64,000 nt of DNA from an uncultured Bacteroidota bacterium (GTDB taxonomy: Bacteria; Bacteroidota; Bacteroidia; Flavobacteriales; Flavobacteriaceae), in assembly GCA_902597545.1 (NCBI GenBank), contig CACJYD010000002.1, positions 114,718 through 178,717 on the forward strand, given 5' to 3'. The notes under the pieces were generated by a model. The model did not search any database. It was not told the origin of the DNA and was given only the letters and a program-made list of their open reading frames with translations. Positions 36,925 through 46,241 of the stretch are shown in pieces (position 1 is the stretch's first letter; each line of letters starts with the position of its first letter). The translations under genes and the position numbers were made by a program.

Positions 36925-37704
36925 TTGAATTTGAACACTTTAAAGCCTAAAAGAAAATTTGGTCAAAATTTTTTGACAGATGATAATATAGCTAAAGATA
37001 TCGTTTCTTACCTATCTGACAACAAAACAAAAACAATAATTGAGGTGGGACCTGGTAAGGGAATTTTATCAAACTTTTTATTAAAAATTTCTAATAGAAA
37101 AATTAAACTTATAGAAATTGATAAAGAGTGTATTGAATATTTAAAAAATAAATTTTCAAATATTGAAAAACATTTGATTAATGATGACTTTCTTAATATT
37201 GATTTAAAAGCGTTCAAAGAACCGCTATCAATTATTGGTAATTTTCCATACAATATATCATCACAAATATTATTCAAGTTATATGAAAATAAAAGCATCG
37301 TTAATGAAATGGTTGGAATGTTCCAGTTTGAAGTGGCAGAAAGAATATGCTCTAATCATGGAACAAAAAAATATGGAATTTTATCAGTCTTAATTCAAGC
37401 TTTTTATGATGTCAAAATGATGAAAAAAATTAAACCACAGTGTTTCTTCCCAGCTCCTAACGTTGATTCTGCGGTAATTAAAATAAATAAGAAGAATGAC
37501 AATATAAACTGTGATGAAATACTTTTTAAAAAAATTGTAAAACAATCATTTGGACAAAGAAGAAAAACGATATGGAACAGCCTTAAGAATTTTAATATAC
37601 CTAAAAATAAAAAAGAAGACACTATCTTTGCAAAAAGACCAGAACAGCTAAGTGTTTCTGACTTTATTTATTTAACAAATTTGGTTGGCAATGAAAACAT
37701 TTGA
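36925..37704 (+). CDS. rsmA: 16S rRNA dimethyladenosine transferase
   Basis: The 259-residue SAM-dependent enzyme (KsgA) dimethylates two adjacent adenines near the 3' end of 16S rRNA. It has RKFGQNFLTDDNIA, the SAM loop IIEVGPGKGILS, and the catalytic IIGNFPYNISSQI, with FFPAPNVDSAVI further on. It begins with TTG at 36925 and overlaps mgtE by 14 bases. Confidence 0.94.
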   Translation: MNLNTLKPKRKFGQNFLTDDNIAKDIVSYLSDNKTKTIIEVGPGKGILSNFLLKISNRKIKLIEIDKECIEYLKNKFSNIEKHLINDDFLNIDLKAFKEPLSIIGNFPYNISSQILFKLYENKSIVNEMVGMFQFEVAERICSNHGTKKYGILSVLIQAFYDVKMMKKIKPQCFFPAPNVDSAVIKINKKNDNINCDEILFKKIVKQSFGQRRKTIWNSLKNFNIPKNKKEDTIFAKRPEQLSVSDFIYLTNLVGNENI

Positions 37705-39049
37705 ACTCTCAAAAGAAATTATCCAAGAAATTAGCCAACTCATTTCTAATAAAAAGAATAAAGAAATTAAGAAAAAGGTTAAAGAAATTCATTACGCAGA
37801 CCTTGCCGAAATTATCAATGAGTTAAACTTTCAAGAAAGTATATACCTAATTAAACTCATTGATAGTGATAAAACATCTGATGTACTGACTGAGCTTGAT
37901 GAAGATGTAAGAGAAAAAATACTTGAAAGATTATCTGAGAAAGAGATAGCCGGTGAAATCAAAGAACTTGACAGTGATGATGCGGCTGATATTTTATCTG
38001 AACTTTCTGACGAAAAACAAGAAAAAGTAATTTCACTGATTAAAGATGAAAATATTACAGATAACATAAGAGAACTTTTAAATTATGAAGAAGATTCAGC
38101 TGGTGGATTAATGGCAAAAGAATTAATTAGTGTAAATGAAAATTGGAGTGTATTAACTTGTTTAAGAGAAATTAGAAAACAAGCAAAGGACATTACTCGA
38201 GTCCATTCAATCTATGTACTTAATAAAAAAAAGGTATTGATTGGAAGGTTATCTTTAAAAGATTTAATCACTTCACCATCAAAAAGTAAAATAAAAGAAA
38301 TTTACATACCCAAAGTAGATTTTGTTAATGTGAATGATTCTGCTGATGAGGTCGCAAAATTAATGTCAAAATATGATTTAGAAGCAATACCCGTTGTTAA
38401 TGACAAAACTGAATTATTGGGAAGAATTACTATTGATGATATAGTTGACTTCATAAAAGATGAAGCCGAAGAAGACTATTTGCTTGCGGCTGGAATATCA
38501 AATGATGTTGAAGCAGATGACTCTATTCTAGAATTAACTAAAGCTAGATTACCATGGTTAATCCTTGGATTATTTGGCGGACTTGGTAGTGTTTTTATTT
38601 TGGAAAACTTTGAAAGTATCATGGCAACAAAAGAACTAAGAGCGCTATTTTTCTATACTCCTTTAATTGCTGCAATGGCAGGAAATGTTGGCGTTCAATC
38701 ATCTGCAATTGTAGTTCAAGGATTGGCTAATGATCAAATAAAGGGAAGTTTAATTTCAAGACTTATAAAGGAAATCAGTCTTACTTTACTAAATGGAATT
38801 ATACTAAGTTTAATTATTATAGTCTTTGGACTTTTAATTAATCAAAGTTTAGATATGAGTATTACAATTTCTGTTTCCATGATTTTAGTAATTATAGTTG
38901 CTGCTTTAATTGGAACTTCGGTTCCAATTATTCTTGAAAAATTTGGTATTGATCCAGCTATTGCTACTGGCCCTTTTATAACTACTGGAAATGATGTAAT
39001 AGGTATCTTATTATTTTTCTTTACAGCAAAAATTATCCTTGGATTCTAA
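37691..39049 (+). CDS. mgtE: MgtE-type magnesium transporter
   Basis: The 452-residue inner-membrane channel has an N-terminal acidic superhelical domain (about 1-130, with DEDVREKILERL and ELDSDDAADILSEL). Two CBS domains lie at about 135-255 (SVNENWSVLTCLREI, VNVNDSADEVAKLM). Five membrane helices follow (PWLILGLFGGLGSVF, AAMAGNVGVQSSAIVVQG, TGPFITTGNDVIGILLFFF). ATG at 37691 is chosen over an in-frame TTG two codons earlier. Confidence 0.93.
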   Translation: MKTFELSKEIIQEISQLISNKKNKEIKKKVKEIHYADLAEIINELNFQESIYLIKLIDSDKTSDVLTELDEDVREKILERLSEKEIAGEIKELDSDDAADILSELSDEKQEKVISLIKDENITDNIRELLNYEEDSAGGLMAKELISVNENWSVLTCLREIRKQAKDITRVHSIYVLNKKKVLIGRLSLKDLITSPSKSKIKEIYIPKVDFVNVNDSADEVAKLMSKYDLEAIPVVNDKTELLGRITIDDIVDFIKDEAEEDYLLAAGISNDVEADDSILELTKARLPWLILGLFGGLGSVFILENFESIMATKELRALFFYTPLIAAMAGNVGVQSSAIVVQGLANDQIKGSLISRLIKEISLTLLNGIILSLIIIVFGLLINQSLDMSITISVSMILVIIVAALIGTSVPIILEKFGIDPAIATGPFITTGNDVIGILLFFFTAKIILGF

Positions 39050-39050
39050 A

Positions 39051-39983
39051 ATGCCTAAAATAATTCATTTAGATGAAAATCATGAACTGCTAAAAAATGA
39101 ATTAAAAAAACTTGGCTTTAAAAACTACTTTGACTTAATTTCTACAAAAAAAGAAGTTGAAAAGAAGATTTGGGAGTATCAAGGTATAATTCTAAGAAGC
39201 CGAATTGAAATTGATAAAAAATTTATTGACTCTTGTAAAAATTTAAAGTTTATAGCTAGAGTTGGATCCGGTCTAGAAAATATTGATACTGATTATGCTA
39301 AAAAGAAAAATATAGAGATAATTTCTGCTTCAGAGGGAAATGCAAATGCTGTTGGTGAACATGCTCTTGGTATGCTTTTAAGTCTATTAAATAAAATTAT
39401 TAAATCAAATAATGAGATTAAAAATAATATTTGGGCAAGAGAACAAAACAGAGGGATTGAATTGGATGGCAAAACTATCGGAATTATTGGTTATGGAAAT
39501 ACAGGAAAAAGTTTAGCTAAAAAATTGGCAGGTTTTAATGTAAGAATTTTATGCAACGATATTATTGAAGAAATATCTGATAAATATGCTACTCAAGTTA
39601 GCATTAATGAAATAATGAAAAGCTGTGACATAATAAGCGTGCACACAAATCTTAATGATTCAAGTTTTCAACTAATAAACAAAGACTTTATCAATAATTG
39701 CAAAAAGCCTTTTTATCTCATTAATACATCAAGAGGAGAATGTTTAAAAACATCTCATTTAGTAGATGGTATCAAAACAGGTAAAATTTTAGGAGCATGT
39801 CTAGATGTAATAGAAAATGAATCGAAATCCTTTGAAAACTTAAATATAAATAGTGATTTAGAATACCTAAAGAAATCCGAAAAAGTAGTATTAACACCCC
39901 ACGTTGCAGGCTGGTCAATTGAAAGTAAATTAAAATTAGCTCAAGTTGTTTTAGAAAAAATTAAAGATTTATATGGAAAATAA
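39051..39983 (+). CDS. D-2-hydroxyacid dehydrogenase (phosphoglycerate dehydrogenase-like)
   Basis: The 310-residue NAD-dependent enzyme has FIARVGSGLENID with the catalytic Arg region, the Rossmann GIIGYGNTGKSLAKKL, and TPHVAGWS with the catalytic His near the end. There is no C-terminal ACT domain, as in short SerA-like proteins. The 3-phosphoglycerate substrate is likely but glyoxylate/hydroxypyruvate reductase activity is possible. The ATG at 39051 lies 1 base after the mgtE stop, and its 3' end overlaps arsC by 11 bases. Confidence 0.82.
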   Translation: MPKIIHLDENHELLKNELKKLGFKNYFDLISTKKEVEKKIWEYQGIILRSRIEIDKKFIDSCKNLKFIARVGSGLENIDTDYAKKKNIEIISASEGNANAVGEHALGMLLSLLNKIIKSNNEIKNNIWAREQNRGIELDGKTIGIIGYGNTGKSLAKKLAGFNVRILCNDIIEEISDKYATQVSINEIMKSCDIISVHTNLNDSSFQLINKDFINNCKKPFYLINTSRGECLKTSHLVDGIKTGKILGACLDVIENESKSFENLNINSDLEYLKKSEKVVLTPHVAGWSIESKLKLAQVVLEKIKDLYGK

Positions 39984-40395
39984 AAAGATTTTGATTTTGT
40001 GTACTGGTAATTCATGTAGAAGTCAAATTGCGGAGGGTTATTTAAAATTTTTTTTAAAAAATAGAGCAAATGTCTATAGTGCTGGGGTTGATAATCACGA
40101 AATAAATAGTTTAGCAATAAAAACAATGAAAGATGATGGTATAGACATTTCAAAGCAGACCTCTAATAATATAAATGAATTTAAGAGTATTGAATTTGAC
40201 CACATTATCACTGTATGTGATAACGCACAGGAAAAATGTCCAATTTTTTTTTCAAAGAATGCAATTAGAACTCATCATGCTTTTTTTGATCCTAGTTCAA
40301 TTAAAAACCCCAAACTAATTGATAGTGCATTTGAAAAATGTAGAGAGCAAATAAAGCTATTTTGCAATGAATTTTCAGAAAAATATTTTAGTTAG
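39973..40395 (+). CDS. arsC: Arsenate reductase, thioredoxin-coupled (low-molecular-weight phosphatase fold)
   Basis: The 140-residue protein has the P-loop CTGNSCRSQIAEG with Cys10, Cys15 and Arg16, and a second redox pair, Cys82 and Cys89, in CDNAQEKC. This spacing matches thioredoxin-linked ArsC, which reduces arsenate to arsenite. No arsenite efflux pump or ArsR lies nearby, so a phosphatase-like role cannot be excluded. Its end overlaps the convergent aspartate kinase gene by 8 bases. Confidence 0.85.
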   Translation: MENKKILILCTGNSCRSQIAEGYLKFFLKNRANVYSAGVDNHEINSLAIKTMKDDGIDISKQTSNNINEFKSIEFDHIITVCDNAQEKCPIFFSKNAIRTHHAFFDPSSIKNPKLIDSAFEKCREQIKLFCNEFSEKYFS

Positions 40396-41638
40396 AGAAG
40401 ATTAATTTCACTGTTTTTTCTGTTCTTTGTTCCAAAAGCAATTTTCTTTTATTACTAATTTTTTTAATGGATTTTTCATCAAAATGTCTTATTGTGAACA
40501 GTGATACATTTTTATGAATTTGAATTTTAAATTTACCTTCCAGGTTACTTATAAGTTCATTTATCTTATTATACTTATCAAAAAAACAAACTGAAAAAGT
40601 AATAGCAGAGTTTTGAATAACATCAACTTTCATTTTGAAATCATGAAGTTGCTTAAAAATATGGCTAATATTATCCTCAACCATAAAAGAAAAATCGAGT
40701 GATGAAATTTTTAATAGAATTAAATTTTCTTTAAAAATATAGCATGGAACAAGAGGATTAATATCAACACCTTTAGAAATTACCGTTCCATTTGAAAGAG
40801 GATTTTTAAATGATTTTACAAATAAAGGAATCTCTTTTTTTTGTAATGGTTGAAGGGTTTTTGGATGAATAATAGATGCTCCATAGAAAGCCAGTTCAAT
40901 TGTTTCTGAATATGAAATTTGATTCAATAGTTTAGTATTAGAAAAAAATTTAGGATCTGCATTCAGCAAGCCTGGAACATCTTTCCAAATACTTAACGAC
41001 TCTGCATTTAATGAATAAGCAAAAATAGCAGCGCTATAATCAGATCCCTCTCTACCTAGTGTAACAGTAAAATTATTACTATCACTTCCAATAAACCCTT
41101 GAGTAATATTTATTTTTGAATCAGAAATTAGCTCTTTTATTTTCTTGTTTGTCATATCCCACTGAACCTTACCTCCTCTATATTTAGAGTTGGTTTTAAT
41201 ACAGTTTCTAGCATCAATTAAGGAACAATCCAAATTATTTTTTAGAAGATATTCATATATAATTTTTGAGGAGATTAATTCTCCCAAAGAAACAACCTGA
41301 TCATAAACAAAAGAGTAACTAGGTGACTTATTCGATTTTATAAATGAACCTAATTTTTCAAATGAAGTGTTTAGTTCTGAAAAAATGAAGTGATTTTTTT
41401 CAAAAAGACTATTAAGAATATTTATGTGAAAATTAAAAACATCTGAGATGCTAGATTGTAATTGAGATTTATCATTAAAATAACTATCAACAACTTTCTC
41501 CAAAGCATTAGTAGTTTTTCCCATTGCAGAAACAACTATCACTAAATTATCCTTCTCATATTTTGATATAATTTCTAAAATATTTTTAATACTGGGTACA
41601 TCTTTTATGGAAGCACCACCAAACTTAAATACTTTCAT
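40388..41638 (-). CDS. lysC: Aspartate kinase
   Basis: The 416-residue enzyme phosphorylates aspartate, the first step to lysine, threonine and methionine. It has the N-terminal KFGGASIKDV, the VVVSAMGKTTNALE segment, and TLGREGSDYSAAIFAYSL, then KDVPGLLNADPKF. A C-terminal ACT-like region follows (about 300-410). It is monofunctional, with no homoserine dehydrogenase domain. It overlaps the GNAT gene by 14 bases. Confidence 0.92.
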   Translation of the reverse strand: MKVFKFGGASIKDVPSIKNILEIISKYEKDNLVIVVSAMGKTTNALEKVVDSYFNDKSQLQSSISDVFNFHINILNSLFEKNHFIFSELNTSFEKLGSFIKSNKSPSYSFVYDQVVSLGELISSKIIYEYLLKNNLDCSLIDARNCIKTNSKYRGGKVQWDMTNKKIKELISDSKINITQGFIGSDSNNFTVTLGREGSDYSAAIFAYSLNAESLSIWKDVPGLLNADPKFFSNTKLLNQISYSETIELAFYGASIIHPKTLQPLQKKEIPLFVKSFKNPLSNGTVISKGVDINPLVPCYIFKENLILLKISSLDFSFMVEDNISHIFKQLHDFKMKVDVIQNSAITFSVCFFDKYNKINELISNLEGKFKIQIHKNVSLFTIRHFDEKSIKKISNKRKLLLEQRTEKTVKLIFSN

Positions 41639-42110
41639 TTTCTACAAATTTTTTAATTGCATTTTCATCCATCAATGCTACCCTCCAATCATTGAGTACT
41701 TGTGCTCCATTATTTTTATAAAACTCGATAGCACTTTGATTCCATTCTAGAACCACCCATTGGACTCTTTTAACTTTTTGATTGTAAGAGTATTTGATAA
41801 ACTTTGAAAATAATGCAAAGCCAATTCCTTTTCCTCGATGCTTTTCAGTTACAATCAAATCTTCTAAATGCATAGCAGCTCCTTTCCAAGTAGAGTATCT
41901 CGGATAAATCAATGCAATACCTACTACCTCTTTTTTAATTTCCGCAATAAAACACTTAAACTTTGGTTGATCTTGAAATCCATCAATTATTAGTTGTTGC
42001 TCCGTTATAATAACCTCATGAGGTTCTCTTTCAAAAATAGCAAGTTCATTAATCAATTTAAGGATTGATTTAACATCACTTTTTTTGGCATCTCTAATTA
42101 TAAATCCCAT
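41625..42110 (-). CDS. GNAT family N-acetyltransferase
   Basis: The 161-residue protein begins IRDAKKSDVKSILKLINELA. It carries the acetyl-CoA loop VTEKHRGKGIGFALFSKF and a terminal WNQSAIEFYKNNGAQ, a layout close to diamine/spermidine-like acetyltransferases of the SSAT type. The substrate is not proven. The ATG at 42110 is preferred to a TTG four codons earlier. It precedes lysC in a two-gene unit. Confidence 0.88.
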   Translation of the reverse strand: MGFIIRDAKKSDVKSILKLINELAIFEREPHEVIITEQQLIIDGFQDQPKFKCFIAEIKKEVVGIALIYPRYSTWKGAAMHLEDLIVTEKHRGKGIGFALFSKFIKYSYNQKVKRVQWVVLEWNQSAIEFYKNNGAQVLNDWRVALMDENAIKKFVENESI

Positions 42111-42210
42111 AATTAAATGCAAATCTAGTTTAATCTTTTAAATAGGTTAATTTTTATAATATTTAAGGTATTTACGTTTAGATTTGTTACATATATAACT
42201 AAGGATTGTA

Positions 42211-42218
42211 TATATTCG
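42211..42218 (+). promoter_or_regulatory. -7-like promoter box (TATATTCG) upstream of mfd
   Basis: TATATTCG resembles TAnnTTTG with one change and ends 31 bases before the mfd ATG. A TTTG lies 24 bases upstream (42183-42186). It shares the TTCG ending seen before wza. A stronger-looking TAGATTTG at 42179-42186 is an alternative. Confidence 0.35.
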
Positions 42219-42249
42219 CACGACAATTACTTGATAATTGTAAAGATTA

Positions 42250-45200
42250 ATGAGTAAAGGTTTATATCCTTTTGGGTTGAATCACTACAGGTCTCTGAAA
42301 TTTCAGAAACTCAGGAAAGTTATATCAAAAAATCAAAGAAAAATTAAAGTTGAGGGTGCTTATGGCTCTTCATTGTCATTTTTACTGATCGACATATTTT
42401 CATCAGTAAATCAACAAATATTTTATATAAGTAATTCAAAAGAAACTGCTTCATATGTCTACAGCGACATTATAGAATTAATTGGTGAAAAAAATTGTAG
42501 TTTTTTACCCTCAAACTATAGAAGCGATGCCAAAAAAATTAAAGATGAGAGCAATATCATTAACAGATCAAAAACTATTAGGGATATTTTAGATAAAGAA
42601 ATTAAAATAATAGTGACTTATCCGGAAGCTATTTTTGAAAAAATTCCAAATCAAAAGGAAATTGATTCCAAAACAATAAATATAGAAAAAGGACAATTTT
42701 TAAAAATAAACTCAATTAATGAATTGCTATTTGATTTAAAATTTGAAAAGGATGATTATGTACAACAACCTGGTGATTTTGCAAAAAGAGGAAATATTGT
42801 GGATATTTTTTCATTTGCATACACAAGTCCGTTAAGAATTGAGTTTGATGGTGATACTGTAGAAAGTATAAGGGAGTTTAATATAGATACTCAATATTCA
42901 ACAAAAGAATTAGTTGAAGCTAAAATCATACCTGATTTCTCCAATGAATCTTTAATTAAAAGAGCAAACAGCATAGTTGAGCTAATTGATATTAATACCA
43001 CTTTGTTAGTCGAGGAAATTGATTCAATTAAAAAACAACTATCCAAGAATTTTATGGAGAATAAGAACGAATATTCCGATAGATTATTTTTAAAAGAAAT
43101 TGATGAAAGAAAAATTATTCATCTGAACAATTTTAACAAAGATTTTGATATTAAGCTTGATATAGTTCAGCAACCTGCATTTAATAAAAAGTTTGAAATC
43201 TTAAACGATAAGCTTAAATACTATTCATCAAAAAATTATAAACTAAATATTTATTTTTCAAGTAAAGAACAAGCAGAACGATTCCATCAAATATTATCAA
43301 AATTTAACTATAGTTATGAATTTAAGTCAATAATAAAACCAATTTATAAAGGTTTTATAAATCATGATGATTTAAGAGTTTGTTTTACAGATCATGAAAT
43401 TTTCAATAGATTTCATAGATATAAAATTCAAAAAAAATATAGCAAAAAGAAAAAACTTAATATTGATGATATAAATCAAATTAAGGTTGGGGATTTTGTA
43501 ACTCATATTGATCATGGAGTTGGAATTTATAAAGGTCTGACAAAAATTGATGTTGAGGGAAGAAAACAAGAGGCAATTAAGTTAGTATACGGAGAAAATG
43601 ATACACTTTACCTGAGTATTCATTTATTTCACAAAATTTCAAAATACAAGAGTAGAGACGGAACAAAACCTAGGATCTTTAAACTAGGGTCTGGAGCCTG
43701 GGAAAGATTAAAAACTAAAGCAAAAACTAGAATAAAAAAACTTGCTTTTGATTTAATTAAATCTTACGCAAAAAGAAAAATTTCTAAAGGATTTAAATAT
43801 AAAATTGACAGTTCTATGCAAAATGAGCTTGAAGCTTCCTTTTTATATGTAGAAACAAAAGACCAAATTAAAGCTACTGCGGATGTAAAAACTGATATGG
43901 AATCTGAGAATCCAATGGATCGATTAATTTGTGGTGATGTTGGATTTGGTAAAACTGAGGTTGCGATCAGAGCGGCCTTCAAAGCAATTGACAATGATAA
44001 ACAAGTTGCAATTTTAGTCCCAACAACAATTTTGGCATTTCAACATTATAAAACGCTATTAAAAAGATTTGATGGATTTCCTATATCATTTGATTACTTA
44101 AATAGGTTTAGAACAAAGACAGAAAAGAATAAAATACTAGATGAGATCAGTACTGGAAAACTTGATTTAATTGTTGGAACTCATCAATTAGTAAATGATT
44201 CTGTTCAATACCATAATTTAGGATTATTAATTGTAGATGAAGAACAAAAGTTTGGAGTTAATGTTAAAGAAAAGATTAGATCGATCAAGGAAAATATTGA
44301 TGTTCTAACACTTACTGCAACACCAATTCCTAGAACCCTTCAATATAGTTTAATGGCTGCAAGAGACCTTTCAATTATATCTACTCCACCTAGCAACAGA
44401 GTACCAATTGAATCTGAAGTTATTAGGTTTAATGCAAAATCAATTCAAGAGGCAATAAGATTTGAAATACAAAGAGGAGGTCAAGTCTTTTTTGTACACA
44501 ATAAAATTGACAACATTAATGAATTTGGAAATTGGCTTGAAAACTTGATTCCTGATGCTAAAATTAAAATTGCTCATAGTAAGATCGATGGTAAAAATCT
44601 TGAAAAAATTATGTTAGAATTTATTGAAAATAAATTTGATATACTATTATCAACAACCATTATTGAAAGTGGATTAGATGTCCCTAATGCAAATACAATT
44701 TTTATAAATAATGCACACCATTTTGGACTAAGTGACCTACATCAAATGAGGGGGAGAGTGGGTAGAAGTAACAAAAAAGCTTTTTGCTATTTTATAACAC
44801 CCGAAATATCAACATTAACTGAAGAGGCAAAAAAGCGAATTAATGCTATAGGGCAATACTCTGAATTAGGTTCAGGTTTTAATATAGCAATGAAAGATTT
44901 AGAAATTAGAGGTGCTGGTGATTTACTTGGAAGTGAGCAAAGTGGATTTATAAATGATATTGGTTTTGAAACTTATCATAAAATTTTAAATGAAGCTGTT
45001 GAAGAATTAAAAAGTAATGAATTCAAAAAAATGTTTAAAGAAGAATCAAATAATAATTTTATTAAAGATGTTATCATTGATACTGACTTTGAAATATTAT
45101 TTCCTAATAGTTACATTTCTAAGGTAAATGAAAGACTAATTTTGTATACAAAACTATCAAAGTTAAATAATGATGATGAGCTTATTAGGTTTGAAAAAGA

Positions 45201-45516
45201 ACTGAAGGATAAATATGGATTTCTGCCTATTGAATCTATAGATCTTCTAAAAAGTGTTCGATTGAAATGGAAAGCTCAAAAGTTAGGTTTTGAAAAAATT
45301 GTGATAAAGAAAGGTAAAATGCTGTGTTACTTTATATTTGATAAGAATAACAACTTTTTTGAGAGTGTAGTATTCAAAAATATTATAAGGGATATTCAAA
45401 AATTTGAAAATTGTGAGTTAAGAGAGAAGAATAAACTTTATTTAGTTTTTGAAAAAATAGAATCAATTGATCAAGCAATTCAAAACTTAAACAGATTTGA
45501 GTTTATTGATTATTGA
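42250..45516 (+). CDS. mfd: Transcription-repair coupling factor
   Basis: The 1088-residue ATPase removes stalled RNA polymerase and recruits UvrA. Domains in order: UvrB-like (about 1-340), RNA polymerase-interacting CarD-like domain (IKVGDFVTHIDHGVGIYKGL, about 412-431), and helicase domains. The helicase part has Walker A GDVGFGKTEVAIRAAF near 562 and DEEQKFG near 665, then TATPIPRTLQ and QMRGRVGRS. The C-terminal TRCF domain has GAGDLLGSEQSGFINDIGFETY. Slightly shorter than the E. coli protein. Its end overlaps the convergent gene by 30 bases. Confidence 0.96.
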   Translation: MSKGLYPFGLNHYRSLKFQKLRKVISKNQRKIKVEGAYGSSLSFLLIDIFSSVNQQIFYISNSKETASYVYSDIIELIGEKNCSFLPSNYRSDAKKIKDESNIINRSKTIRDILDKEIKIIVTYPEAIFEKIPNQKEIDSKTINIEKGQFLKINSINELLFDLKFEKDDYVQQPGDFAKRGNIVDIFSFAYTSPLRIEFDGDTVESIREFNIDTQYSTKELVEAKIIPDFSNESLIKRANSIVELIDINTTLLVEEIDSIKKQLSKNFMENKNEYSDRLFLKEIDERKIIHLNNFNKDFDIKLDIVQQPAFNKKFEILNDKLKYYSSKNYKLNIYFSSKEQAERFHQILSKFNYSYEFKSIIKPIYKGFINHDDLRVCFTDHEIFNRFHRYKIQKKYSKKKKLNIDDINQIKVGDFVTHIDHGVGIYKGLTKIDVEGRKQEAIKLVYGENDTLYLSIHLFHKISKYKSRDGTKPRIFKLGSGAWERLKTKAKTRIKKLAFDLIKSYAKRKISKGFKYKIDSSMQNELEASFLYVETKDQIKATADVKTDMESENPMDRLICGDVGFGKTEVAIRAAFKAIDNDKQVAILVPTTILAFQHYKTLLKRFDGFPISFDYLNRFRTKTEKNKILDEISTGKLDLIVGTHQLVNDSVQYHNLGLLIVDEEQKFGVNVKEKIRSIKENIDVLTLTATPIPRTLQYSLMAARDLSIISTPPSNRVPIESEVIRFNAKSIQEAIRFEIQRGGQVFFVHNKIDNINEFGNWLENLIPDAKIKIAHSKIDGKNLEKIMLEFIENKFDILLSTTIIESGLDVPNANTIFINNAHHFGLSDLHQMRGRVGRSNKKAFCYFITPEISTLTEEAKKRINAIGQYSELGSGFNIAMKDLEIRGAGDLLGSEQSGFINDIGFETYHKILNEAVEELKSNEFKKMFKEESNNNFIKDVIIDTDFEILFPNSYISKVNERLILYTKLSKLNNDDELIRFEKELKDKYGFLPIESIDLLKSVRLKWKAQKLGFEKIVIKKGKMLCYFIFDKNNNFFESVVFKNIIRDIQKFENCELREKNKLYLVFEKIESIDQAIQNLNRFEFIDY

Positions 45517-46146
45517 AAATGCTTTATCAACCTCACTTTCAGATACTAAAATAGTAAACTCATTAGAAGTAGAAATTACTTGATTAATATTAATTCCTTC
45601 CCAAGATAATTTTTGAAATACATAATAATAGATTCCTGGAACTGATACATTTTCCTCAGGTAATTTAAATGAAATTGCTGAAAGATGCTCAGTCTTATTA
45701 ATGCAAAATTCATTAACTAATTCGTTTTCAACCAACTGACATAAATTTTTACTAACTACTATATTGCACTCGTCAATGCCTCTTGAGGAGGTATAAAAAT
45801 CATTCTTACTTTCATATATATTTTTTAAAATATTTGACTGACTATTAAGTATTGTATCCGAAACTTTAAAATTATAATCAACCAGATTAGATCTTACAGA
45901 AACCTCTTCAATTTTTTTTATGACTCTTTTAATTTTTTGAGTGTGTTGAAATTCAAGGTTTAGAGATAACCTATTTAAGGCCATGACAATCGCTCCATTA
46001 TTGACATTTTTACATAACATTTCTTCAATTTCAGGCTTTATTTTTCTTGAAAGTGAAGTGAAATTAATTATACCGTCAGAAAGGGCAGAGCTTAAAAATG
46101 GTTTTGATTTTATATACTCACTAACAGCTTGAGATATTGTTTTCAA
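45487..46146 (-). CDS. ACT-type regulatory protein of unknown role
   Basis: The 219-residue protein starts with a small helical region containing INFTSLSRKIKPEIEEML and GAIVMALNRLS. It ends with an ACT-like alpha/beta region (about 125-215: SAISFKLPEENVSVPGIYYYVFQKLSWEGININQVISTSNEFTILV). Flavobacterial relatives are often labelled aspartate kinase because of the ACT part, but the kinase domain is absent. A regulatory role sensing an amino acid is plausible. It begins with TTG at 46146 and converges on mfd with a 30-base overlap. Confidence 0.6.
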   Translation of the reverse strand: MKTISQAVSEYIKSKPFLSSALSDGIINFTSLSRKIKPEIEEMLCKNVNNGAIVMALNRLSLNLEFQHTQKIKRVIKKIEEVSVRSNLVDYNFKVSDTILNSQSNILKNIYESKNDFYTSSRGIDECNIVVSKNLCQLVENELVNEFCINKTEHLSAISFKLPEENVSVPGIYYYVFQKLSWEGININQVISTSNEFTILVSESEVDKAFSIINKLKSV

Positions 46147-46178
46147 ATTAGTATTGTTTTAAATTAAACAAATAATTA

Positions 46179-46186
46179 CAAAAATA
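46179..46186 (-). promoter_or_regulatory. -7-like box (TATTTTTG) for the ACT-type gene
   Basis: On the minus strand TATTTTTG matches TAnnTTTG, 33 bases upstream of the TTG start at 46146. The region is very AT-rich, so chance matches are likely. Confidence 0.35.
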
Positions 46187-46224
46187 ACATTTTAATATAA
46201 ACAGAAGTTCATTTGTAAATTGAC

Positions 46225-46232
46225 TATTTTTG
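46225..46232 (+). promoter_or_regulatory. -7-like box (TATTTTTG) just before metG
   Basis: TATTTTTG fits TAnnTTTG and ends 9 bases before the GTG at 46242. If real, transcription begins near 46238, which rules out the in-frame TTG at 46230 as start. Confidence 0.4.
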
Positions 46233-46241
46233 AAACTAATT

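Noticed and set aside
42224..42240. Inverted repeat CAATTA/TAATTG before mfd
   Set aside because: Six AT-rich pairs in AT-rich DNA are expected by chance, and no regulator or hairpin function is indicated.
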